Source: Bacillus sp. FSL H8-0547
GTDB lineage: Bacteria; Bacillota; Bacilli; Bacillales; Bacillaceae
Length of the DNA: 64,000 nucleotides
Assembly (NCBI GenBank): GCA_038002745.1
Contig: JBBODD010000001.1
Location: 62,001 to 126,000 of the forward strand
Reading direction: 5' to 3'
Position numbers and translations under genes: made by a program. The notes below the pieces were generated by a model. That model made no database searches. It was not told the DNA's origin and was given only the letters and a program-made list of their open reading frames with translations. Shown one piece after another: positions 54,331 through 62,656 of the stretch (positions are counted from its first letter, which is position 1; the number at the start of each line of letters is the position of its first letter).

Positions 54331-55221
54331 TTAAGGCAGCAGGGCCGTCATTTCCTGATACGTTTCAGGGCGTCTGTCCCGGTAAAATTGCCACGTATCC
54401 CGGACTTCGCGGATCACTTTTTTATCCATCTCCCCAATGACCACTTCATCTCTGTCACGGCTTCCTTCAGCAACAAATCTGCCTCTTGGATCGGCGAGAT
54501 AGGATTGTCCGTAAAATTCACCCATATTCCATGGCCCCTCATATCCCACCCTGTTGATGGCGCCTATATAATAGCCATTTGCAACAGCATGTGCAGGCTG
54601 TTCAAGTTTCCACAGGTATTCTGACAGGCCTGCAACCGTTGCTGAAGGATTAAAGACGATTTCCGCACCGTTCAGACCGAGAAGCCTTGCTCCCTCAGGA
54701 AAGTGCCTGTCATAGCATATATAGACACCAATCTTCGCAAATGCTGTATCAAAAACCGGGTAGCCGAGATTGCCTGGCTTAAAGTAGAACTTCTCCCAAA
54801 ATCCGCCGCCGTCTTTTCCGACTCCGACATGAGGGATATGATGTTTGCGGTATTTCCCTAAATACGTTCCATCCGCGTCAATGACAGCAGCAGTATTATA
54901 ATAAGTTGCGATTCCTTCCCTTTCATAAATCGGCAGCACGATCACCATTCCAAGCTCACGGGCAAGCTCCTGAAACCGTTTTGTGGTCGGTCCGTTTGGA
55001 ATTTCCTCTGCTGCATCGTACCATTTCGTATTCTGTTCCGTGCAGAAATAAGGGCCGTAGAATATCTCCTGAAGACAGACAATCTGCGCACCCCTGCTGC
55101 TTGCTTCCCTCACAAGCTTCATATGCTTTTCAATCGCCCGTTCTTTATGGATATCTACAGCCTCATTTCCGTCTGTATCATTGCTTGCCTGAATTAAACC
55201 GATGACCACTTTATCCGGCAT
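54331..55221 (-). CDS. Beta-ureidopropionase (nitrilase-superfamily amidohydrolase)
   Basis: 296 aa. The Glu-Lys-Cys triad is visible: Glu in VCLQEIFYGPYF, Lys in LGKYRKHHIPHVG, Cys in IGVYICYDRHFPEGARLLG. Length and the FYFKPGNLGYPVF segment fit N-carbamoyl-beta-alanine amidohydrolases more than carbamoylputrescine amidases. It releases beta-alanine, CO2 and ammonia. First gene of the operon, start behind GGAGG. Confidence 0.87.
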   Translation of the reverse strand: MPDKVVIGLIQASNDTDGNEAVDIHKERAIEKHMKLVREASSRGAQIVCLQEIFYGPYFCTEQNTKWYDAAEEIPNGPTTKRFQELARELGMVIVLPIYEREGIATYYNTAAVIDADGTYLGKYRKHHIPHVGVGKDGGGFWEKFYFKPGNLGYPVFDTAFAKIGVYICYDRHFPEGARLLGLNGAEIVFNPSATVAGLSEYLWKLEQPAHAVANGYYIGAINRVGYEGPWNMGEFYGQSYLADPRGRFVAEGSRDRDEVVIGEMDKKVIREVRDTWQFYRDRRPETYQEMTALLP

Positions 55222-55291
55222 ATAAAAAACCTCCTCCGTTTCGCATAAATAGTCTAAATATTAAAAAAATAATACCTGTCTCTATTTTACT

Positions 55292-55328
55292 TTTAACAAA
55301 TTGGCTTTACACTGTACAAATTGTTAAA
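55292..55328. promoter_or_regulatory. Candidate operator of the pyrimidine catabolic operon
   Basis: TTTAACAAATTG and CAAATTGTTAAA form a 12-bp inverted repeat with one mismatch, 13 bp apart, about 70 bp upstream of the first operon gene. The spacer contains ACACTGTA, shared with the mmsA upstream region. PucR as binding protein is inference. Confidence 0.5.
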
Positions 55329-55474
55329 TGGTTAAGGAGATTTGTCTTGCAGAATGTAAAATATAAGCAGTGTGCTGTCAGTAAATCTGACACTCTTTTC
55401 TATAAAGTTGTTTTATGGACTTTTTTTAGGTAGGATAGGTAGGGAGTATACCCTGAAAGATTGGAATGATACAT

Positions 55475-55768
55475 ATGAACATAGCAGCCTATACGGTTGA
55501 AAAACTGCAGGATCCATTTGGCATTCTCACCGGAGACCGGTATGAATTTATTCTTGAGCTTGAGGTAGATGAAGAGGATGAGCTTTATACTGAAAAAGGT
55601 CTCCTGATGAAGGTGATTTTTGCTGTAAACGACACCGGTGAAGGAACCGTTTCTGTTTATCATCTGATGGAGCAGGAAACAAATGGCGTTCTTGATTTTG
55701 AGCTTGAAGAAGAAGAAGAAATCATGGTTAAAGCATTTTGCCAGGAGCATTACAGAGAAGAAAAGTAA
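55475..55768 (+). CDS. Conserved protein of unknown function (97-100 aa)
   Basis: Starts MNIAAYTVEKLQDPFGILTGDRYEF; an ATG three codons earlier (55466) is possible, neither has a strong ribosome site. The second half is very acidic (LELEVDEEDELYTEKG and DFELEEEEEIMVKAFC). The pattern resembles DUF6509 proteins of Bacillus, with no known function. Monocistronic, with a strong terminator immediately behind. Confidence 0.68.
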   Translation: MNIAAYTVEKLQDPFGILTGDRYEFILELEVDEEDELYTEKGLLMKVIFAVNDTGEGTVSVYHLMEQETNGVLDFELEEEEEIMVKAFCQEHYREEK

Positions 55769-55803
55769 AACGAGCAGGGAATGAACCCTGCTCGTTTTCT
55801 TTT
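55766..55803. terminator. Bidirectional terminator
   Basis: AAAACGAGCAGGG/CCCTGCTCGTTTT, 6-nt loop, T tail to the right and A tract to the left. Confidence 0.88.
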
Positions 55804-55805
55804 GC

Positions 55806-56423
55806 TTATTTTTTGAAGATCCCAAAAGGTTTTCCAACAGGCAGCACTGTTTTTTCGAAATGAGTATTCAGTACCGCTGCAGCAGAACCGTAGAACGACA
55901 GCAGGGCAATGATCAGCTCAGATACAGCAGCAAGCATGTGGGTCGCCTCATGCATAATATCAAAAGCACTCAGTGAAAGTCCGATAAATAGAAAATCGAT
56001 AAAAACAAAAATCAAAAACAGGACCTTGTGTGTTTCCATTGCACCGATTGTCATGAACAGACTGAAAATCAGGTATCCGACAAATGCAAATCCAAGCTGT
56101 TTTGGATCAGCGGCTGCCGCAAGTTTCTCGCCGAACACGCCCATTTGAATCAGCCAGGTTGCGCCGACTCCAAGCCAGAAAAGACCGAAAGCGCCAAATG
56201 CAGTCGTTCCAAACGTGTTGTTGTGTTTTGCATCGTGAACACTTGCAAAAAGCTGTGCAAAGCCGCCCAGGAATATCGCCCAGGGCAATATAAGTGAAAG
56301 ACCGTCAGTCAATCCAAGTTTTTGTGACGAAGCCACTAGTGTTACCATAGCGAGTCCAAATAGCCCGATTGCCGAAGGATCTGCAGTAGTGATTTTTACT
56401 TGCTGTACATTTTGTTGATTCAT
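55806..56423 (-). CDS. AceTr (GPR1/FUN34/YaaH, SatP-like) acetate/succinate transporter
   Basis: 205 aa, six membrane helices, start behind TAGGAGG. The family N-terminal motif appears as ADPSAIGLFGLAMVT (NPAPLGL-like), with GGFAQLFASVHDAKHNNTFGTTAFGAFGLFW next. Such proteins form proton-linked or channel-like acetate/succinate uptake systems. Substrate is inferred from family. Confidence 0.85.
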   Translation of the reverse strand: MNQQNVQQVKITTADPSAIGLFGLAMVTLVASSQKLGLTDGLSLILPWAIFLGGFAQLFASVHDAKHNNTFGTTAFGAFGLFWLGVGATWLIQMGVFGEKLAAAADPKQLGFAFVGYLIFSLFMTIGAMETHKVLFLIFVFIDFLFIGLSLSAFDIMHEATHMLAAVSELIIALLSFYGSAAAVLNTHFEKTVLPVGKPFGIFKK

Positions 56424-56532
56424 GGTGAGCCTCCTAAATATTTAACACATACTTGACCACGATACAGGATGCAGATACCGGTGTCAATGGATTTTTTAAG
56501 AGCAGTTAAAGGTAACCGTTTGCAAAAAAAAT

Positions 56533-56710
56533 ATGACCCTTCGTGTTTGGCAGCACGCTGAGAAAGGTCAGATCCCAGTTGCTTATGACCCTTTATACCT
56601 CGTCGGACTCTGCGAAAAGTCATAACTCAGCTCTTTAGAACCCTTCATGCATCACAGGACTCCTGCGAAAAGTCATTTCCCACCTGCTTATGACCCTTCA
56701 TAAGCGGACG
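56533..56710. repeat. Second tandem array of about 52-bp hairpin units (about 3.3 copies)
   Basis: Units start ATGACCCTT at 56533, 56585, 56637 (as AGAACCCTT) and 56690, i.e. at 52, 52 and 53 bp. Each has TTATGAC...GTCAT-type arms with a GCGAAAAGTCAT second arm. Sequence is unrelated to the array at 45.8 kb, but period and design agree. It occupies most of the 403-bp gap between the AceTr gene and the cold-shock gene; nothing else was seen there except the csp terminator. Confidence 0.75.
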
Positions 56711-56788
56711 GAAATCTTTAAAAGCCATATGTTTTCAACTGAGGTTTTCAGATGTGGTGACATTCTGCAAATCCAGGAATAGAGCAAA

Positions 56789-56821
56789 TAAAAAAGCCGC
56801 TCAGACCTGAGCGGCTTTTTC
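56789..56821. terminator. Cold-shock gene terminator
   Basis: AAAAAGCCGCTCAG/CTGAGCGGCTTTTT perfect stem. Confidence 0.9.
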
Positions 56822-56826
56822 GTTCA

Positions 56827-57027
56827 TTATAATTTTACAACATTCTCAGCTTGAGGTCCGCGGTTGCCTTCAACGATGTTGAATTCAACTTCTTGGCCTT
56901 CTTCTAATGTTTTGTACCCTTCGCCAGTGATCGCGCTGAAGTGAACGAATACGTCGTTTCCGCCTTCAACTTCGATAAATCCAAAGCCTTTTTCTGAATT
57001 GAACCATTTTACTTTTCCAGTCGTCAT
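56827..57027 (-). CDS. Cold shock protein (CspB/CspD type)
   Basis: 66 aa. Both RNA-binding motifs are present: [10 protein letters not shown] (RNP1) and DVFVHFSAI (RNP2), in a five-strand OB fold starting [14 protein letters not shown]. It binds single-stranded RNA as a chaperone. Ribosome site GGAGG. About 450 bp without a gene lies upstream (57028-57448); such genes usually have a long structured leader. Nothing else could be identified in it. Confidence 0.95.
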   Translation of the reverse strand: MTTGKVKWFNSEKGFGFIEVEGGNDVFVHFSAITGEGYKTLEEGQEVEFNIVEGNRGPQAENVVKL

Positions 57028-57448
57028 GAGAGAAAACCTCCAAAAATTTTTTAATATGCCCTACTATTTACAACATGGTAAATAAAATATTCACATATTA
57101 TAAAGAGTATCAATTAGAGGAATAGATAGTCTTTATAACATGTGAATGCTAAATGCCATATAAAATCATAAAAAGATTTTGATAGTGTGACAAATCTATT
57201 GGTTATTCATTTATTATCTGTGAACACAAAGCAACGAAAGCCCTACCTCTCTCTCGTCCTTGCGGCTCCGATGACCGCGCCAGCTTGAATTGAGCTAACA
57301 AAAATCAAAGGATTTGAATTTGAAGCATTTGTCCGTATAAGGACTGATTGACTCATTATTAATATGGTAGAAGGGTATTTCATAATGAACTGACTTTTTC
57401 ATTATACATGGAAAGGTTTAGAAAATCAAATAAATGGTTAAAAATGTC

Positions 57449-57480
57449 GAAAAAAGAAAGCGCTCCGAAAACGGAGCACT
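57449..57480 (-). terminator. ykuV terminator
   Basis: GTGCTCCG/CGGAGCGC (one G-U), TTTT loop, TTTCTTTTTT on the minus strand. Confidence 0.82.
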
Positions 57481-57484
57481 TTTT

Positions 57485-57940
57485 TCATTCTGCGTTTTCT
57501 GTTTCGGCAAGCACGCGGTTTACACGTTTTTCAAGCATTTTCATGCCGCTTCCGCCTGCCTGGAAGTGACGGAGAGCTCCTGTTTTGTCAAATACATAAT
57601 AAGCAGGAACATACTGATTTTCAAATGCATCTGTCAGCTTATGTTCGCTGTCAACAAAGATTGGCTGTGAAATATCATGCTCAGCCGCAACTTTCTTGAT
57701 GTCTTCAAGGTTCAGATCGTCTTCTGATCTTGGCATGTGAACAGCCACAACATTCAGTTTGTCTTTGTACTGATCTCTGAATTCATTTACCTGAGGCATT
57801 GCCTCTTTGCAAAGATGGCAGCTTACTGACCAGAAATGGATCAGTGTAGGTTTCTCGCCAATCAGGTCTTCTTTTGTCAGCTGGCCGTTCAGCCATTCAG
57901 TTGCGCCGTTCAGTTCAGGCATTGGTGCGCGTAATTTCAT
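57485..57940 (-). CDS. ykuV: Thiol-disulfide oxidoreductase YkuV
   Basis: 151 aa from the ATG at 57940, downstream of ATGGAGGG. Thioredoxin fold of TlpA type with active site WSVSCHLCKEAMP (CxxC is CHLC) and the cis-Pro region YVPAYYVFD. No signal peptide, so cytosolic. B. subtilis YkuV is a thioredoxin-like reductase next to the peroxiredoxin YkuU, as here; it may recycle that peroxiredoxin. Confidence 0.9.
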   Translation of the reverse strand: MKLRAPMPELNGATEWLNGQLTKEDLIGEKPTLIHFWSVSCHLCKEAMPQVNEFRDQYKDKLNVVAVHMPRSEDDLNLEDIKKVAAEHDISQPIFVDSEHKLTDAFENQYVPAYYVFDKTGALRHFQAGGSGMKMLEKRVNRVLAETENAE

Positions 57941-57964
57941 TGTGTTTCCCTCCATTGCTTGTTT

Positions 57965-57991
57965 AAAAAAGGCCTAACAAAAAGTTAGACC
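57965..57991 (-). terminator. Intercistronic hairpin between ykuU and ykuV
   Basis: GGTCTAAC/GTTAGGCC (one G-U), 5-nt loop, TTTTTT. It can end most transcripts after ykuU and lower ykuV expression. Confidence 0.78.
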
Positions 57992-58007
57992 TCTCATCAA
58001 CCGTTTA

Positions 58008-58550
58008 TTAAAGTGTAGCTTGTCCAGGTTTCCAGTTAGCCGGGCAAAGTCCGCCAGTTTGAAGAGCCTGAAGCACACGAAGTGTTTCATCTACGTCACG
58101 GCCGATGTTGTTGTGGTTAACAACAGCGTATTGAAGCTCGCCGTCAGGATTGATGATGAATAGTCCGCGAAGAGCTACGCCTTCTTCTTCAATAAGGACG
58201 CCGTATTCGCGTGAAACCATGTGGTTTGTATCCGCTGCAAGCGGGAATTTAAGGTCGCCAAGGCCGTTTTCTTTACGGTCTGTGTTGATCCATGCAAGAT
58301 GAGTGTGGATTGTATCAGTTGAAACGCCGATTACTTCAGCATCAAGATCTTCGAACTCATCATAACGGTCTGACATTGATGTAATTTCAGTCGGGCAAAC
58401 GAACGTGAAGTCCATTGGGTAAAAGAACAGCACTGTCCATTTGTCGTTTTTCATATTTTCTTCAAGGCTTACTTTTCCAAATTCCTTGTCAGCCATTACC
58501 GCATCCATTTCAAAGCGCGGTGCTTGTTTACCTACCATGCGTTCTGCCAT
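58008..58550 (-). CDS. ykuU: 2-Cys peroxiredoxin YkuU (AhpC/TSA)
   Basis: 180 aa from ATG 58550 (TTGGAGGG upstream). Peroxidatic Cys in FFYPMDFTFVCPTEI, resolving Cys in TGGLCPANWKPG, and the catalytic Arg in SREYGVL. It reduces H2O2 and organic peroxides in the cytosol. Upstream lie two inverted repeats likely to bind a repressor. Pairs with ykuV. Confidence 0.93.
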   Translation of the reverse strand: MAERMVGKQAPRFEMDAVMADKEFGKVSLEENMKNDKWTVLFFYPMDFTFVCPTEITSMSDRYDEFEDLDAEVIGVSTDTIHTHLAWINTDRKENGLGDLKFPLAADTNHMVSREYGVLIEEEGVALRGLFIINPDGELQYAVVNHNNIGRDVDETLRVLQALQTGGLCPANWKPGQATL

Positions 58551-58573
58551 GATGTATCCCTCCAATATGTAAT

Positions 58574-58630
58574 TGATATCTGGAATCGATATCAGTTTAA
58601 TTGAGAATCACAAAATGATTTTCTCAATTA
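58574..58630. promoter_or_regulatory. Two inverted repeats upstream of ykuU
   Basis: TGATATC-7-GATATCA (58574-58594) and TAATTGAGAA-13-TTCTCAATTA (58598-58630) lie between the ykuU start and its likely promoter. The second has Fur/PerR-like half-sites (TGAGAAT, ATTTTCTCA) but not the strict 7-1-7 layout. The remainder of this 332-bp gap (58551-58882) is A/T-rich with no gene seen. Confidence 0.55.
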
Positions 58631-58882
58631 TTGTCTTGTTTATTTCACATTGACCATTATAGTGCAATGTTTATTTTCAGTCAATGTTAAATAATAATTA
58701 ATTTAAAAAAGGCGTGTTGCCTAAAATGGAGCACATGTATTGGTATTCCCTTTTCAGGTTGAAAACAATCACCAAATCTCAGCAATTTCTGATTAAATTC
58801 TACAAAATCAAGTTTAACATGACGTCCTTGGGGTAACCAAATAATTAGTCTTACTTTATTTGTACAGGAAGGATGTTGGTTC

Positions 58883-59725
58883 ATGGAATTTTTTGATTTA
58901 ATCAGCAGAGTAAACTGGGTAGGCCTATTGACGGCAGCCGGAGTGATCACACTTAAGCTGATCGGCATACTCATTGCTTTTCTGGTCGTAAGGGCTATTG
59001 GCACAAGAGTGGTTGAAAAGACGTTTAAGAGGGTTCAGGAGCGTCAGTCCATTTCAATTGGGAGATCCAGAACGCTGCAGAGTCTGACACTCAATCTCTT
59101 CTCATATATTCTGATCTTTATTTTTGTCGTGATGGTATTTGAGGTATTTGAATATGATGCAACAGCTCTCCTTGCCGGGGCTGGAGTTGTAGGGCTTGCC
59201 ATCGGTTTTGGAGCACAGGGACTTGTCAGCGACGTGGTGACAGGCTTTTTCCTGCTTCTTGAAAAACAGCTTGATGTCGAGGATTATGTAACAACGGCAG
59301 GATACTCTGGCATTGTTGAGCAGGTTGGCCTGCGGACTACTCAGATCAGAAGCTTTGACGGAACGCTTAATTATGTGCCGAACAGAGAGATTATCAGTTT
59401 AAGCAATCATTCCAGGGGCAACATGAGGGCACTTGTTGATATTGGCATTTCATACGATGATAATATTGATGAGGCTATTTCGGTTATTCAAAAGGCATGT
59501 GATGATATGGCCGCCCAGGATGCATCAATCATTGAAGGACCAAGTGTGATTGGCGTTCAAAGCCTTGGCGCATCGGATGTTGTGATCCGGATTATCGCCA
59601 AGACAGAGAATATGATGCAGTGGGGCGTAGAGCGCAATCTCCGTAAAAAAGTGAAAGAAACACTTGATGCACACGGAATTGAGATTCCGTTTCCACATCA
59701 GGTTTATATTGAGAAAAAACAGTAA
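58883..59725 (+). CDS. ykuT: MscS-family mechanosensitive channel YkuT
   Basis: 280 aa with three membrane helices (about residues 12-35, 68-88, 92-120). The pore helix TM3 reads [33 protein letters not shown], the Gly/Ala-packed hallmark of MscS, followed by the beta domain ([27 protein letters not shown]). It vents solutes on hypo-osmotic shock. Ribosome site AAGGATG. Confidence 0.92.
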   Translation: MEFFDLISRVNWVGLLTAAGVITLKLIGILIAFLVVRAIGTRVVEKTFKRVQERQSISIGRSRTLQSLTLNLFSYILIFIFVVMVFEVFEYDATALLAGAGVVGLAIGFGAQGLVSDVVTGFFLLLEKQLDVEDYVTTAGYSGIVEQVGLRTTQIRSFDGTLNYVPNREIISLSNHSRGNMRALVDIGISYDDNIDEAISVIQKACDDMAAQDASIIEGPSVIGVQSLGASDVVIRIIAKTENMMQWGVERNLRKKVKETLDAHGIEIPFPHQVYIEKKQ

Positions 59726-59729
59726 ACAG

Positions 59730-59767
59730 CAAATGAGCTGCCGGCTTCGGCAGCTCATTTCTTTTTC
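59730..59767 (+). terminator. ykuT terminator
   Basis: AAATGAGCTGCCG/CGGCAGCTCATTT, 4-nt loop, CTTTTTC tail. Confidence 0.88.
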
Positions 59768-60009
59768 TATTGAAGCCTGCTCTCCACCTGCTGGCAGATT
59801 TCATCCGCTGTATAACCGCTGGCTGTAAAAACAGAACCGCTTGTTACTGCATTGCTGATTCCCATAATGTTGGAATCCTGGCCTGTAATAATGCAGCAGT
59901 CACAGCCTTTTGCATCCTCTTCATTGCGGAGTTCCACAACATCGTATCCCTTTGACTGAAGTGCAGCTGTAACATCTGATAATGATTGTTCAACACCGAT
60001 TTTTGGCAT
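59767..60009 (-). CDS. ykuS: UPF0180 protein YkuS
   Basis: 80 aa from ATG 60009 with TAGGAGGTG at 6 nt. Sequence [26 protein letters not shown] and [16 protein letters not shown] matches the UPF0180 pattern (IGVE...L, C-C-TG). Function unknown. It follows dapL after about 45 bp on the same strand, as in B. subtilis. Confidence 0.9.
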   Translation of the reverse strand: MPKIGVEQSLSDVTAALQSKGYDVVELRNEEDAKGCDCCIITGQDSNIMGISNAVTSGSVFTASGYTADEICQQVESRLQ

Positions 60010-60052
60010 CTCATCCACCTCCTAAGACTAATGTGTCTCATAGGAGGTACCT

Positions 60053-61192
60053 TTATTCTGATAAGCCGTTCGCTTTGTAGAGAAAATATCTGCACATAAG
60101 GTCAACAGCTGCCCCTATCGCTTCCTCTTTAGGCTGAAGCTTTGAGTGATGAAGTCCATACGGGGAGTCCACTCCGAGCCAGAACATGAATCCCGGGATT
60201 TCATCCAGCATATATCCAAAGTCTTCGCCCGTCATGGCCTCTCTGCACAGCACAACTTCAGTATCTGTGTTCACTTTTGCAAAATCCATGAATTCTTCCG
60301 TCAGCTCATGATGGTTGTATACCTGATGGTACATCGAACCGTAATCAATGACCGCGCTGCAGGAATAGCCGACCTCAAGCCCTCTGACAAGTGCCTCAAT
60401 GCGTTCTTTTACTTTATCCATCGACTCAACGGACAGTGTTCGGATCGTTCCTTCAAGCCTTGCATTTTCTGCAATAATGTTCTGAACGGTGCCTCCTGTT
60501 ATTTTCCCGAACGTAATCACCGCACTGTCAAGCGGGTCTACGTTTCTTGAAACAACGGTCTGCAGCTGCGTGACAAGCGATGCAGCAGCAACAATCATGT
60601 CCTGAGCCGTATGCGGATAGGCTGCATGTCCCCCTTTTCCCTTTAAGTCAATGAATAATTCCGATGTATTCGCAAAAAGAAGACCGGGACGTGTGGCGAT
60701 TGAACCGACAGGATATTCCGGAGCAATGTGAAGTGCCGTAATGAAATCAGGTTTCCACTCCTTCATTTCTTCGCTTCTGAGCATCGGTTCAGCTCCTCCG
60801 GGGCCTTCTTCTGCAGGCTGAAAAAGAAACAGCAGATCATCTCTGACTGGATGTTTGACGAAATAATGAATGATTCCAAGCGCAATCGTCATATGGAAAT
60901 CGTGGCCGCAGGCATGCATGAGCTCCGGATGATCAGACTTGAAATCATAGCCGGTTTCCTCGCGGATGGGAAGTCCGTCGATATCGGCACGGTAAGCAAG
61001 TGTTTTCAAAGGATCTGTTCCTTTTACTTTTACAAACAAACCGGTTTTCCATTTTTTGATTTCGAGTCTTTCTGCGGGTAAAGACCCGAGATGTTCCAAA
61101 AGGTACGCCTGAGTTTTATATTCCTGAAAGCCAAGCTCAGGAATGCGGTGAAGATCCTGTCTGATTTTTGACAATAGGTCCATTTGATCCAA
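60053..61192 (-). CDS. dapL: N-acetyldiaminopimelate deacetylase
   Basis: 379 aa from a TTG at 61192, which has GGGGGG at optimal spacing; the ATG three codons later (61183) is 15 nt away. M20 peptidase fold: metal ligands in [25 protein letters not shown], the late [11 protein letters not shown] and RADIDGLP. It releases acetate from N-acetyl-LL-DAP in the acetylase branch of lysine/peptidoglycan-precursor synthesis (formerly ykuR). Downstream of dapH with a hairpin between. Confidence 0.92.
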   Translation of the reverse strand: MDQMDLLSKIRQDLHRIPELGFQEYKTQAYLLEHLGSLPAERLEIKKWKTGLFVKVKGTDPLKTLAYRADIDGLPIREETGYDFKSDHPELMHACGHDFHMTIALGIIHYFVKHPVRDDLLFLFQPAEEGPGGAEPMLRSEEMKEWKPDFITALHIAPEYPVGSIATRPGLLFANTSELFIDLKGKGGHAAYPHTAQDMIVAAASLVTQLQTVVSRNVDPLDSAVITFGKITGGTVQNIIAENARLEGTIRTLSVESMDKVKERIEALVRGLEVGYSCSAVIDYGSMYHQVYNHHELTEEFMDFAKVNTDTEVVLCREAMTGEDFGYMLDEIPGFMFWLGVDSPYGLHHSKLQPKEEAIGAAVDLMCRYFLYKANGLSE

Positions 61193-61218
61193 TCGTATCC
61201 CCCCTGATTCTATAGAGA

Positions 61219-61246
61219 AGGCGTGGATGCTAAAACATCCACGCCG
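61219..61246 (-). terminator. Intercistronic hairpin dapH/dapL
   Basis: GGCGTGGATG/CATCCACGCC, 6-nt loop, weak T tail (TTCTCT). Could be a partial terminator or mRNA stabiliser. Confidence 0.6.
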
Positions 61247-61262
61247 GTCAATCATTCAAGTA

Positions 61263-61973
61263 TTAAAGCTGTCTGAGCTCTTGTTTGATTTCAGTTTTTG
61301 ATTTTGTTTTTTCATCGATATCTTTAATTTTGCGGGCAGGCGTACCTGCTACAACTGTATAAGGCTCCACATCGTCAATGACGATCGCGCCTGCAGCAAC
61401 GACAGCGCCTTTACCGACTGTAACGCCTTCTAATACAACGGCATTGGCTCCGATGACTACATCATCTTCAATGACAACCGGTTTTGCAGATGGCGGTTCG
61501 ATGACGCCTGCAAGAACAGATCCAGCTCCGATATGGCAGTTTTTCCCTACTGTAGCGCGGCCTCCAAGAACAACGTTCATATCAATCATCGTGCCTTCGC
61601 CAATTACTGAACCGATGTTGATGGAAGCTCCCATCATAATAACGGCGTTATCGCCGATTTCGACTTGGTCGCGGATAATAGCGCCAGGCTCAATTCGCGC
61701 TTTAATGTTTTTCATGTCAAGAAGCGGAATCGCTGAATTGCGGCGGTCATTTTCAACAACAAAATCATCAATTTTCGCTTGGTTTTGAGAAAGCACCGTC
61801 TGAATTTCAGCCCATTCGCCGAAAACAACACCGCTGCTGCCGTTTATGAATGTCTGTGAAGAAGAACCGAAATCGATTCCTTCAAGATCGCCTTTCACAT
61901 ACACTTTTACAGGTGTCGATTTTGTACTATTTTGAATAAACGAGATAATCTCATTCGCATCCATCATTTTCAT
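61263..61973 (-). CDS. dapH: Tetrahydrodipicolinate N-acetyltransferase
   Basis: 236 aa, starting [20 protein letters not shown], almost as in B. subtilis DapH (ykuQ). The middle and C-terminal part is a left-handed beta-helix of hexapeptide repeats ([40 protein letters not shown]). It acetylates tetrahydrodipicolinate with acetyl-CoA, before DapL action. First gene of the dapH-dapL unit. Confidence 0.96.
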   Translation of the reverse strand: MKMMDANEIISFIQNSTKSTPVKVYVKGDLEGIDFGSSSQTFINGSSGVVFGEWAEIQTVLSQNQAKIDDFVVENDRRNSAIPLLDMKNIKARIEPGAIIRDQVEIGDNAVIMMGASINIGSVIGEGTMIDMNVVLGGRATVGKNCHIGAGSVLAGVIEPPSAKPVVIEDDVVIGANAVVLEGVTVGKGAVVAAGAIVIDDVEPYTVVAGTPARKIKDIDEKTKSKTEIKQELRQL

Positions 61974-62054
61974 ATGTATTCCTCCTTCAGACTATATACC
62001 TCATTACTGTATCAAAGGACGGGTTTGTTGACAAGCTGAAACCGGACGCCTCAT

Positions 62055-62531
62055 TTATATCATTGATTTTCCGGCAGCAGCGCTCCATTCGGCAACTGCA
62101 TCTGCAAACATTCTGCAGGCTTCCTGTTCCAGGTCAGATTCAGGTGAACCTTCTATTTTTAATGTATCATGAAAAACTTCTGCCCCTGTTTCTTTAAACC
62201 GCCTTTGCAGCATGTCTGCTGCCTCGCAGAATTTCGGATAGGCATGATCTCCTGACCCGAAACAGGCAACCAGCTTCCCTCTTAGGTTTAACTCTGAGAG
62301 TTCTTCATAGAAATCTTCTGCCTCATACGGAAGGTCTCCGTCTCCCCACGTGTAAGACCCGGCAAAAATCACATCATAGTTGAACAGCTCATCTGTCATG
62401 CAAAGATCCAGCTCCTCAAACATTACATCCATCCCTTTTTTACTTAGCTGCTGTCCGATCAGTCTTGCCATGTCTTCTGTATTCCCTGACATGCTGGCAT
62501 ATAGAATAAGAGCCGTTTTCACTCGTGCCAC
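62055..62531 (-). CDS. ykuP: Flavodoxin YkuP
   Basis: 158 aa, short-chain flavodoxin. FMN phosphate loop YASMSGNTEDMARLI, the flavin-contact loops GSYTWGDGDLPYEAEDF and FGSGDHAYPKFCEAADML. Flavodoxins replace ferredoxin as electron carriers in iron shortage; B. subtilis ykuNOP is Fur-repressed. A Fur box lies right before the start. The companion genes ykuN and ykuO are missing here. Confidence 0.92.
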   Translation of the reverse strand: MARVKTALILYASMSGNTEDMARLIGQQLSKKGMDVMFEELDLCMTDELFNYDVIFAGSYTWGDGDLPYEAEDFYEELSELNLRGKLVACFGSGDHAYPKFCEAADMLQRRFKETGAEVFHDTLKIEGSPESDLEQEACRMFADAVAEWSAAAGKSMI

Positions 62532-62540
62532 CTCTTTAAT

Positions 62541-62595
62541 TGATAATGATTTTCATTTTCACTTTTACTTTAATTGAAAACTATTCTCATTGTCA
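62541..62595 (-). promoter_or_regulatory. ykuP promoter with two Fur boxes
   Basis: TGATAATGATTTTCA (62541-62555) matches the 7-1-7 Fur box TGATAATnATTATCA at 14 of 15 positions allowing the centre. TGAAAACTATTCTCA (62575-62589) is a weaker second box, lying in the spacer of a TTGACA (62590-62595)/TTAAAG promoter on the minus strand. Confidence 0.82.
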
Positions 62596-62611
62596 ATTGT
62601 TTCTGCTGAAA

Positions 62612-62635
62612 TAAAAAAACAGCTTTATCAGCTGC
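62612..62635 (-). terminator. ccpC terminator
   Basis: CAGCT/AGCTG stem with TTTTTTT on the minus strand, about 25 bp past the stop. Confidence 0.7.
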
Positions 62636-62656
62636 TTGCACAAAAAATCGTCCCTT

